From Apostichopus californicus (lineage: Eukaryota; Echinodermata; Holothuroidea; Aspidochirotida; Stichopodidae): a stretch of DNA of 26,713 nt. Positions 9,201 through 21,200 of the stretch are shown one piece after another. The stretch spans positions 1-26,713 of the forward strand of contig JAIPMN010020320.1 in the NCBI GenBank assembly GCA_020650975.1, in the 5' to 3' direction. The notes under the pieces are model-generated. The model was given only the letters and a program-made list of their open reading frames with translations. It was not told the DNA's origin and made no database searches. How positions within the stretch are numbered: the first letter of the stretch is position 1; each line of letters begins with the position of its first letter. The translations under genes and the position numbers were made by a program.

Positions 9201-12200
9201 GAGTTATCCTTGTCAAACTTCTTGAAAACATTCTGAACAAGAAAACGATAGAAAGAGGAAGTGAAACAATAACAAAGGTTAAAACAATAGCAACACTTGT
9301 TCATCGTTAATTGATAATCCTTAAGGATGTTTAATCATACAAAGGTATCTGAAAGACAAGTAGGCAAATGATCAAACCCAGCATAGTAACTATAAACAAT
9401 ATAGCAACACGTCCAAATCGCTGTAAAAAAAAGAAACTTAATAGAAAACAGAGAGGTTTAAAGAATAAAAAATCAATTCTGAGGCCTATTTGTCTTTGAG
9501 GTAAAAAAAAATTCTTACCCTCCATCTAACAAGATCTCTCCAGAGATCAACAAATTCATCAAATCCAAGCTTTCCATTTCGGTCAGTCTTTAGGAATAAA
9601 CAGTTAAGGTTAATAATTTGAATGGGAAACACACAATATCATGGCAAATGAGGGTGGTGGTGGGGTAGGTGCAGAATAGAACAAAAACACACCTTTGCCC
9701 ACTCCTTCACCCCTCGGTCAAGCTATGTGTCAATCCACCGGGATTATTTTCAAAAAGAGAAGATACATTTCTCGTGATACTGTAAGTCACAGTGGTTGAG
9801 AGTTTTCCCATTTGAAGAGGAAGTCAAGTATCTTGTGGAACTCTTTTGCTCCCTTCCTGGGTAAATTAGGAAAATTTGTCAGTTTGAGCATAACCACTGT
9901 CTTTAGGTGAATAGTTCATTATGCATTACACATATAATGACAAGGAAGGAAGGAAGATATGTTTGTGGTTTTGCATGCTCATGAGTGTAAAGGATACATC
10001 GCTCAAAGCTACCATACTCTTGCAAGATTCAACCGAAAAAGATCCTCCGTGAAGTTCTGAAAAAGGAAATAAAAAATAATCAATGAATCAACCATCCATG
10101 GCTTGTAAGACGATTTTCATATTTCAACATTTATATTACACAAATCTTGACTACAATATGTCACAACAAGAACTGCTGTGAAATTGTGGGAGATACAATA
10201 AATTTTTCATACAAAATGACAAAAAGACAAAAATACAATTTATTTTTTAAAAAATTAAAAATTGTGGCAGTGAAAGTAGCCACCCTTTAACAATACAGTG
10301 GAATATTGGTTTATCAGTTCTTGTGGTCAGGCCACCATTATTATTTTGGGAGAGTAAAAATTCAGAAAAAATATCAAAAGATAATTGCAGTAATGTTATT
10401 AATGATAAAGCTGCTTATTGAAGTTTTGGACACACACAACCATGTTGATGGTAAAAGCAAAGTCACAGAACTACCTCAATCAAGTAATGGCCCTTAGATT
10501 TAGCCTTATTAGATTTAGTCATATTAGATTTTACCATATTATGCATGACTTTTTGAACAATAGAATAGTCTCTTAACAACTAGGAAAAGTTTATACAATG
10601 ATGAAAATAATAACTGGTGTACACAAATATTTGCATCTTATGGATGAAAAACAGTAACATTGGGGATTTCGCAGAAGCAAATTTTGAAGAAAGGTTAACA
10701 CAGCTGGTCAAATTAAATGAAGGAAACAAAGAAACACTGGGAAAAAAACAAAAAATAATCTTTAGTTGAGTAATAATTCTACAGCGCTTTCACTGTAGCA
10801 ACTTATAGCTATGTACTCTATCACTAACAAACAGGTGAGGAAATCAGCTATGTCCATAAATATGGATTTTTTAAAAACAATGGATTCCTGGAAAAATAAA
10901 ATAAGTTAATGGTAGGTGATGTAACACATAGACACTAACTCTAAGTTACAAAAACTTTTAATGTGAGAGCAACAGAGCAACCATGTGCATACTTCATTGC
11001 ACTAATACTGCTATTAACATCACTACCATCACTGAAAACGGTCATATAACTGCCAACAAGGAACATTGTGGTGCCGTTGTTGGGCTAATCCTGGCCAATT
11101 TAAATGTTAAGTTTACTTTCAAAATCCTCATAAAGCTTTTTTTTCTGTCCACAAGTTTGATCCCTCCCCCCCCCCCCCCAAATTTTTTAGTTGGCTACAT
11201 TAATTTTTTTTTTAAAAACTGGAAACTTTTGCAATTGGCTAAGTGATTTTACAACCAACTGGGAAACATTGCAATGGGCCGGCTACAGTTCATGAAGGGT
11301 TTAGATTCTGATAACATGCAAAACTGCAGATGCATTATTAAAATTTCAATCAATAATAAAGTCTTAATAGAGCAGGGTGATCAAAAAGGGTTTTATTATT
11401 TCTTTGTTTCTTTTTGGAAAGAGAAAGAGAGATGAAGGGAGAACTGATGTCTATGTTTTCATTTTGATAAGATATATCAAAACAACTTTCATTTATAATT
11501 GTGTATTGAACGCTATAGAATAACTTCCAGTAAGTGCGCTTTGCTACCTCACCATACCTCTGAAATAGGACTACTATCCTTCTTTTTTACTTATCATACA
11601 GTCTGTAAATCCTTTCATTTCATCTGGTTCTAACACAAAGCTTGAAGAGGGTGTTTACTACACGAGACGAACATGTACAAATAATTCCACTACCAACAAT
11701 GACGACGCAATACTTGTTTGTGACTGTTGACGTGCAGCTTCACCAATATTAAAGAGATTGGTGTCCAAACAAAGTGGTACCCTCCTGAGGATTTGTATAC
11801 TAAAGACCAAGTTCAAATAGGTTTCATTCATTAACCAGATGTTGATGGTTGATGAAGGAGGGATTGGGTAGGGGGGTGGGGGGATGTATAAGGAAGATTG
11901 AATGAAATAACCTTGGCATGAACCAACATTTAGTCTTAAAGCCACAAAAATCACTTTCATTGACACTCAGCGTAAAACAATTTGAATCGAACAGTGTAGT
12001 AAGCAAAGGTCTTCGCATTTGGAACCTTTTTCGCAAGACGAATATTGTAATTACAACTTTTACAACTTGATGAAAAGAAAGCAAATAAATCGATGGTGCA
12101 CGTGATGATTTGAGAGCATTTTCGGAGGGAAACGGAGGGTGTCTGAAATATGAGAAGTTGTCGACATATAAAAGCTTGAATCTGAGCTGTTTCCAGTGAA

Positions 12201-15200
12201 CATTGCTAGCATCTGCAAAGACTTTTCTAAACAGAGGGAGACATGCAACAATCACAGCACCTACCTTCCTCTCCATCTTCAACAAAAAATAGAATGATAA
12301 AAAATAAGGCACATAACTTAAAATAACAAAATGAGTAATCGATTCGCTGTTAAACATTATATCTTCGAGTGGATATTTCATCGTAACACACTTCCTTTCA
12401 GGGGTGGATCCATGATGTTATAAAGGAAGGGTGTGGTCCTGGGGTCTTTGAAGCCTACTGTATTGTAGGAGGGGGTAGGGAAGGTCTGGGGTCCTCCCCA
12501 GCAAAATAAAAACAAATTTAAAGAGTCAAATGGAGCATTCTGAGGCATAGTTAGTAGGTCTAAATGCGAGGTATCGCTAATAACTACTTTTTTAAGTTGT
12601 TTTAAGGTTGATGTGGGGCTTGGGAGTGTACATGCCCTATTCTCCCCTCCCCTCCCCACTCTAGATTGGATCTGTATGTCTTACCCCTTGCCTGAGTTAA
12701 TACACTCCAACAGTTCAACAATTAATTCAAAACCTCATTTGGAGATTCAATCAAATATTGTTATAGAAATGAAAATAAAGAGCTTTCTTTTTGTTCTCCT
12801 GATGTTGAGTCACGCTGAGGGAGTAAACTATGAATAAAGTTGAAAAATATTTTACCAGTTATTGCAAGTGTGACTAATCATCAACGTCGCATTGTTCACA
12901 ATTTTGGCTTCAGTTTATTAACTGGTATTTCATTTGTTGTTTGGGTTCCAATTATAAATATTATTATTGACAAAACTATCACTGCCACAAAAGAATTGTG
13001 GGGGAAAACTCCAACATTTTGGATGATTTTCAAATGTGTTGGTCATGGCAAGTATGGTCAACACATTACATAATGTTGACAATTAGTTATAAATTAATTG
13101 ATATAACCATGAACATTTTCGACAATGATGAATGTTAACTTTTCGAAAGGATCTTTTAAATGTTAACGAACGATAGCAGACAGACGTGCTAGGTAACTTA
13201 TGTTATATCGCTTCTGTTAATTTCCATAAGAAGAAAGCTAGGGTGGTGGGGATGGGGATTGTGGAAGTTTTGTCCAAAAGCCTACTTAGAGGCCTATCAA
13301 TAATCTAACATCAAGGTTATATTAACCATGTAGTGTTGAAAGTGTCACACACTTCCTTTGATGTTATGAACATGATTAGCATAGAAACTGCATGAAACAG
13401 ATTCCCTTTAAAGCAGAAAATGTGTCATGTATCATTTATATTCAATATGAAAAGTGATTGTGACTCTCTTTAAATCAGGGAGTGTATAAAGTGTAAGACA
13501 CTTCCTTAAATACTATGTACATGATTGGCACAATAACTATGTGAAACAGGCTCCATTGAAACCAATCAGTGTGTAAAGTGTACTTTATATTCACTGATGA
13601 TAAGAATGTGATGGATGTGATTAATATGTGACAGTGACTATCTATAAAGTCAAAGGTGATGTACATGTTACTATGTAAAAGTGACAGAAAAGAGGCAACA
13701 TAGAGGATGATAAAGTGTTCTGTATGTCCACTGATATGTGAATATATCTATGTGATAAATAAGTGACTATCTTTAAATTCAGAGAATGAGTGAAACTTGA
13801 TGTACAGTCTTTAGATAAATGTGTAAAGGTGAAAGAGAAATTGACAGCAGAGAGGGTGACTAGTGATAAAAATATGATTATCATGAACAATTTACTCTGG
13901 CCCAGTTGCCTTGAACCCATCTGAATCTGGCCCATCAGAATCTAGACCAACAGAGTATGGTCCATCTGAGCCTAGCCCAGCTGATTGTGGACCAACAGAG
14001 TCTGGCCCAGCTGATTCTGGCCCATCTGAATCTGGACCAACAGAGTATGGTCCACCTGTGTCTAGCCCAGCCGAGTCTGGCTCATATGAGTCTGGTCCAC
14101 CTGAATCTGGTCCACCTGAGTCTAGCTCAGCTGAGTCTGGCCCATCTGAATCTGGACCTACAGAGTATGGTCTAGCTGAGTCTGGCCCATCTGAGTTTGG
14201 ATCAATAGAGTATGGTCCACCTGAGTGTAGCCCAGTTGAGTCTGGCCCATGAATCTGGACCAACAGAGTCTGGCCCAGCTGAGTCTGGCCCATCTGAATC
14301 TGGACCAACCGAGTATGGTCCACCTGAGCCTAGCTGAGTTTGGCCCATCTGAGTCTGGTACACCTGAGTCTCACCCACCTGAGTCAAGCCCAGCTGAGTC
14401 TAGATAATTAACCTGTCCAACTTAGTTTTGCACGATCCAGCTTAAATTGCTTACCTTTCTTCATGGCAGCATTGAGGACTTCCTGTAATTCCCAAGCATC
14501 TACTTCCATGTCCTAAAAACAAAACAAAAAATAAATTTATAAATAAATATAAACTGGATTCTTCCTACAGCTATAACAAAATACATTTTCAGAAAACCCA
14601 GAGCTGATGTTGTTTTTCTGTCAAACAAAGATTTAACGACAGTCTTTACCTAGCATATTTCAAAACATCAATCTCCAAAACAGAGGGCGGTATATCACTG
14701 AGGAACATTAAACGCACTGTACGAAATGACAACGCAAAATAATAATTATCATGAAAAATATTAACCGGTACAGAAATATAAAATACAATATAACAACTTG
14801 CCAGGTGTACAATAAAAGCCAAGAGAAAACTGAGTACCACTACGATGCATTCTCAGCCAGTGTAGAGAAAAATTAAACCTGTCAAAATGGAACTTTAAAC
14901 AAACTATAAGATATGCATGAAACATGGCTGAAAAGTAAGACATATTTTAAAGCATAAACTGCAATTGATTAAAAACAATTACAAAATTAATACCAAAAGT
15001 CAATTAAAATATCAATTAAAAAAATCAATTAAAAATATAATGCCAAAAAGTCATGTTAAACATCACTACTAACTTACATCGCCGGTTAGTTTCTTGAAGA
15101 ATTCCTCAAATCGTTTGTTCTGCGAATCGATGGCAGCGGACTGTTGGGGAGTTGGTTCAGGCTATACAAATGATGATATAAAATATTCTTTTAATAAAGA

Positions 15201-18200
15201 TTTATGGAACAAAATCATAGATTCTCAAATAATGCATACTTTTCTCAAAAAGACAGATGATAGAAGAAGATGTTCCTGGTCTCTTCAACGTAGACATTTT
15301 TCTTGACGACACTTTGAATCAAGAGTGGCTCTAAAAACTAAACCAGACGTTGACATTCAAACTACCTTGAAAAAGTTGAAGTTTAAAACTCTTCACCGAT
15401 GAGAATGTAATGAAAGTAATGTTTTTTGTCGCAAATTCTTAAAGGGTGGTTTTGTAAGAGGATAACGAGGAGGGTGGTTGTGATACTTGATATGTCTGAT
15501 TTCTCAACCAATGTGGTGCAAGTGCATTCCACTAATGTTGCATATTCATGACTAATCACCTAGCAACAGGAATATGGCTAAGACTAATTGTGAGGTCACT
15601 GATATATATATTGTGATCTATCCATGCAGTCAAATCATAGACATGCAAAACTGAAATGTAATTCTGCAACTGATGTGAAATTTCATATTATTCACAACAT
15701 TTCACCGCTATCCCCTTTGACCCCCTCCCACCCCCATCCTATCCCTTCCCATTTCCCATCCCACCTCAACTATTTAGAGTGTCGGTTATAGATTCGGAAG
15801 AATCGACCAAATAAACTTATGAGTGGGTGACTTCATGCAAACATGGTTGACAGAATAAACCGTTTCTTTAAATATTTGTAGAAGTGATAAAAGTGAATTA
15901 TATGGAGTATTAAACATGCTCTAGGTGGATGCATTTCTAGCAAACAGTTTTGTGTTTATTCCTCGTGTGGTTTTAAAACCTTTGTATATCGTATTTCAAG
16001 AATCAGTGACTGGAGAGGATGCTATGTAAAGTCAAATGATAGGTCTGAGGAATTCGGACCAGACAAACAATTTGGCAGACATATCAATCTACATAAGTTT
16101 TGGTTTTGGAAGAAATAGAGTGATTTCATATGACTGTATCAAAATGCAATCAACATGCCTTCCACATACTGACTTGGTGTTGCATAATGCATAGTATGAT
16201 TCAAGAGCAGATCATTTCTCAGTTTAGAAATCATTTCTGAAGGGGAAGTGAGAAAGGTAGGAGAGGGGGGGGGGTGGTTCACAATATCATAAACATGTAT
16301 CATATGCACTATTGAAGAAAACTTTACTATCTTTCCAAACGTGGTCCCAGTAAGACTCAAGTGAAGTAGTAATGTCAACATAAACTGAAAATAAATGTTT
16401 ACCCTTAGTTTTGGTCAACTTTAATCTTCATAATGCAATATTAGAGGGGATGGGATGGGAGGGGGAGGAATGTGGACATCACTATGACCTTAACAATAAC
16501 ATCTGCTAAGCATTCACAGTGTACAAGGGAATTGGAGAGGGCAGATTTGCTGCATAGTGGTCAAGAATTATATCTAAGTGGTATCAGTGCTAACTGTGTG
16601 ACCATTTATAACATCCAATTCCAATAAAAACCTTTCATATATCACTATAAACTTAGTCAAGTTCAATCTAATGGCGTAGCATTCTTAAATGCTACACCTT
16701 CTATGCTAATTCTAAATGCTTAAATGCCAGCCCAGACCCATTCACAAGCTGAAGTGTAAAGTTACAATCCATTTAAATTCAATCCAAACAGAAGCAAAGT
16801 TACAAAATGCCATATTAGAATGAACCACCTAGGAGGTGGACCTGCTAACCCCTGGCTACCTCTTACATGGTAAGCATCTGTTTACCAAAATAATTAAAAT
16901 CATAGAATTGAAAGTAATATTGACCTCCCATTGCCATGGCAATAAAAAGCAAGTAAACATATGATCAACTACCACAACCCAGAGCAAACTGATTAATTAC
17001 ACAAGCAAAATGTTGTTAAAAAAGCGCATAAAAAAAGTAGGGTTACAGCTCAAGTATGCAAATAATGTAAAATTAACAGAATTTTGTAAAAGGAAACAGA
17101 GGTGATAAAATAAATATTTAATTTCTCCTTTTTTGGTAGAATATTTTCACAATGTCGCTTTTGGGTGTTTACTCCTATCATAACTCCAATTATGACACGC
17201 TTAAATGGTTTTCTAAATCTGGCTCGCTTACCTCATTAATTCCAAATTTACCTAAACATTTTATCTTTTTGTCACAAATTCTTTCTGAGTTCTCTGTACA
17301 AAACAAGGTATTCATTTCCTTTATTTTAGAAAACAGAAAAATCTCAAAAAGATCCACTGCAGCATGACTGATCCATTCTAGTGTAACACACTGTGACCAA
17401 ATACTAAAGCAGGTAAAATGCTATTTGATCATGTTAACTTTTCCTTTGTCGGCTAATCTGTTCTGTAATGAGACTGGGCGAAATTCTTTACTATTTCTCT
17501 ACAGGATTTTGAAAGTCGAAAACTGGACGGATGTATAGACATCTATTAATAGATGTCTATACATCCGTCCAGTTTTCATAACATACTGGGGTTCATTCCA
17601 ATCCATGCATAAATTATGGAACAAACAGCTTCTGCTCCAAAGCCAACAGCAAAATTAAACAATAAAGCCCTGTTGACTACCCAAATAGCAGCCTCCTGTA
17701 ACCAAGTCCGGGAAAGCAACACAGGTGGGGGAGAGAGATAGAGCAGAATGGGTAACACGAGATGGAGTAAGCTGTAACAGAGGGGGTGGGGGGTAGGGGG
17801 GAGAAGTTAAGTTGCTGGTAGAAGCCTGCTGCATATAATATAGAAACATGCAGAAAATGTTCATATGTCAAATAAGAAAATATGGATTGAGTTATTTTAC
17901 TTTTACAGATGCTTCCTTGTTATAAAAGTTCAAACAAACACTAAAGTAGAAATAAAAGTAAGACCCCAGCGCCAAACTTATTTTAAAATATTTTGGTTTT
18001 GCATTGTAGAGTCGTTCAGCTTGTTCCATTAACCAAGCGTTCACTGTCCAATCACAGCATGATGAAAGAAATATAATTGTCTTAAATGTGTGAGTCGGTA
18101 TGGCATGCTTGTTTCACTTAAGAGCAAAGATAAAGTTTTCTGTGAAGCAGTAAACTATTCATAGGTGTTTATACTGCAAATATTCTGACATAAAGTATCT

Positions 18201-21200
18201 CCAATCTCCAAAAAGCTTATATTATTATTATTGTTATTATTTTAACACTGGGAGATACAACTGGTTTGATTTTCATCTCATCCACATTTCTCATTTGAAA
18301 ATCTCATTAGATGGTGGAGTGTGTTGGCTTAAACAAAGGGACAGTTTCAAGACAAATTTTCAATGTAAAGTCTTGAGGGTGACGGTAACACTGGTAACTT
18401 AACTGAAATATAATTATAGTCATTGAAGTACACAGTTCAACTTTTATAAATTTACTTAAATGTGTCTGGTTGTATCATTTCGTTGAGATTGGAGGACTAA
18501 CAGAAGAGTAAAGTTTTGACGCAGAAGAATTGTCACTCCCTTTCCTCCATAACATCTTCAGTCAAAATTCTTGTACAAGATGTACAAAAAAATTAATTCT
18601 AAAAAGCTCAACCAAAGTAGTCATGAAATCTGTCCCCTGCTCCCCCCCCCCCACCCGACTTATTCATGTGAATCATGGGGTTGTTTCTGTATCCACGACA
18701 CTTTTCAAAGCTTAAGGGATTCAATACTCATCAGACATTTGAAGGACTAGATCGAAGACTAAATAATTAAGGAAGTTCTTCTTAGCAACTTAAGCATCCG
18801 TGACTAAAGTCTTACTTCCTTACTATTTATTTACTTGGACAAAGTAGGTCATCCTCACTATTAATATAATTTATTAATATTACTAATTGCGATTAATGCT
18901 TGTCTATGCACCAGAGCACCAAATATGAGAAACAAGAAACCCAGCATGCCGGCACTTATGAAAGTTAAATAAGATAGGTTAATTATTAATGCACCATGCT
19001 TTATGCATATCCGTATTTGTTTTTCTTTACATATCATACTTTTTGAGGTGCAGCTGCATCAGCTGGCATCTAAAACAATGGTGATTAGACAAAGAGGAGA
19101 GAGAAAACAATGGTTTATTAGGATAACGAGAAATGAAAAAGGGAGATACATGAATAGTGCAAGGACGTGATACACTTAGACAAACTCTAAATCGTAGCAA
19201 AATGTATTTCTCTTACATCTGACAAGGAATGCTTATTATGTTTTGACCACTTTTACCAAACACATTCATCATTATTTCTGTTTTAAAATCCAAAACAAAA
19301 CATTTAAACACATAATTGAATCGAAAAGGCTGGAATTTGATTAATATTCCCCTATTTTTGACACACATTCTAACATTGTTGTTACAGGATCTTAACAATC
19401 ACATTTCATATTTTTTTTATTATTTGTGAGTGAGAAACTAAAATAACTTCACTCCCTTCATTCTTCTACCAAAACCTCACCGATAACAAAATTTTCCAAA
19501 TACTGAATTATTTTAGCATCAGAAGACTAACTGACTGAAATAAGAGTCTACCATACATATCTTTAACCACATCTATGTTTATAGCTACATCATAAAGGAC
19601 AAACACAATAGAAGCCTCCACCACCATGCTTTCATCCAAAAAGCAACACAGACATTTACTATTTACTGAATTATTATTATTTTTTTGCTTGTGATGACAA
19701 TAATGACCACAAATAGGAGTCATATACAGCTTTGGATGCTATGGTATATCACACATAGGGAAGCAAAAACTTTTCTCCATTTTTTGTCTACATAAATAAA
19801 AGCCAGAGTAATCAAACAGCCACATAAATTGGAGAATTTCATGCAATTGTACAACTTTTCCAAACTGTCTCCTTTGAAGAAAAACAAAATCATCGAAAAA
19901 AAAAAGAGGTTTGAATAGGAAATAACAGTAGAACAACAGCAATTGTTTTTTTTTTTTTGAACATCTTTGGGTGTTAAAGCGGATGATACACAATTTGCCA
20001 CATACATTTCATGCACTTGTACATCTTGAATTCAATTGTTCTTTTGGAGAATTATGTATGACAATGGGAAAGACAAAATAACAAAGTAGGCATTTTGCAT
20101 TGTTGCAAATTCCACAGTACAAACTACCTAGAACCTTTCTTTCTTTGTATGTGTTTTTCTTTATCTCTCTTTGGTAAAGCCATAACGATAAGGATGAATG
20201 GTCGACATAAATTTCCGGCAATTGTTCGTCTTTCTCAATTCCTTCTCTTTGAAAAAATATGTATGAAAATTGAATGAACTTTGTAAAGGGAATGAATAAT
20301 GAACAAAACAGGAATATACGTTACCTCTCTGGGCAAGTCCACGGTACCAGTTTGCTCGTCAAGTTGTCTGTTTAACGAAGAAGAAGAACAACATGTGATT
20401 CTGTGTCATCAAGAATGAGTTACAACTGTTCTTATGACAGATATATATATCAAAGTTTTGTCCAACAAAACCAAGCGACTGGGAGAGGATGAATTCTCCC
20501 CTTCACCCCCTCAAAAGTCCTTCCCTGTCCCTCCCTCAGGGGGGACTAAAAACATTTCAGTAAAATCGTTGAAAATGTAAGAAAAACTTCTCTTACCCAG
20601 CTGAGGACTGCTTGAGGCTGTAAATTCGGAGCAAGAAGTCACCCTCTTGGTTAGGCTCAAAGGTGGATGGGACCACGCAGTACCTGCCCACCGGTAGCTT
20701 GTACCGACCGCTTATCTCACGGGTGTTGACAAAGGTGTGAGAACGAGCCTTGGAGGCATTGTAGAGGAAATAGTTTTTCTCTAGTTGGCCGTCTTGATCT
20801 TTGAACTGAAAGATTATCAACAGCAAGGACCACCATGATTGAAAGATTCACATTGCTGATGAAGATGTCATTAACAGGGCTGTTACTCTGGCAGAAGTTG
20901 ATTGCTTAACAAAAATTGCTGGACGTTTTCAACATCCTTAGGTCAAAGCCCACCCTGCCATGATATTTTGTACGGTGGTGCAAAATATGAATGTTTTCTC
21001 ATTTTGAAGATATTTCATCTGGCAACAGCAGATTGAATAATTATGTTACCACGGTGATTGGGCTGAATATGTTTTTGTTTGCCTTTATCCACAGCGCTAA
21101 AAGACATATTCCTACCAAAATATTACATTTTGACGAAATTTAGAAATATATAGAGGACATTGACAACTAATCAAGCATTCCAAGAATCTCCCAATCCGGT

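Larger units (their letters stand above)
10057..14454 (-). other. Large calpain intron (4.4 kb) inside EF-hand 1
   Basis: It holds a ~16-bp ttagattta tandem near 10494-10541, a poly-C tract near 11166-11179, a degenerate ~149-bp tandem array and a 15-bp minisatellite (listed separately). The longest open frame, at 11824-12381 minus, shows no motif and is treated as chance. Confidence 0.85.
15162..19039 (-). other. Large calpain linker intron (3.9 kb)
   Basis: It contains a perfect 60-bp palindrome (17518-17577), a candidate cassette exon (17232-17291), C/G-rich tracts near 15715-15770, 16260-16275, 17780-17800 and 18644-18653, and an ATT microsatellite near 18222-18243. No separate gene is recognised. 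Confidence 0.85.

Noticed and set aside
9008-9310. 100-codon plus-strand open frame
   Set aside because: It is antisense to the EF-hand 3 exon, whose frame on the minus strand has canonical EF-loop residues and splice sites.
9331-9525. 64-codon minus-strand frame after EF-hand 2 as an extra exon
   Set aside because: It begins inside the EF2 exon end and runs into the intron; the GTAAGA donor at 9518 and direct phase fit to the EF3 exon make it intronic.
11824-12381. Longest open frame in the window (185 codons, minus strand) inside the large intron
   Set aside because: No recognisable motif, poor codon character, Phe/Leu/His-rich composition typical of translated AT-rich sequence, and no splice sites fitting the calpain phases. 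Probably chance.
12399-12660. caggggtggatccatgat start resembling a hAT end, followed by a G-rich stretch
   Set aside because: No matching inverted end or target duplication could be found nearby; kept only as a suspicion.
13892-14323. Repetitive Gly-Pro-Asp-Ser frame as a secreted or structural protein gene
   Set aside because: The openness follows from a 15-bp repeat unit. It lies in an intron, is open on both strands and is separated from the neighbouring exon by an in-frame stop.
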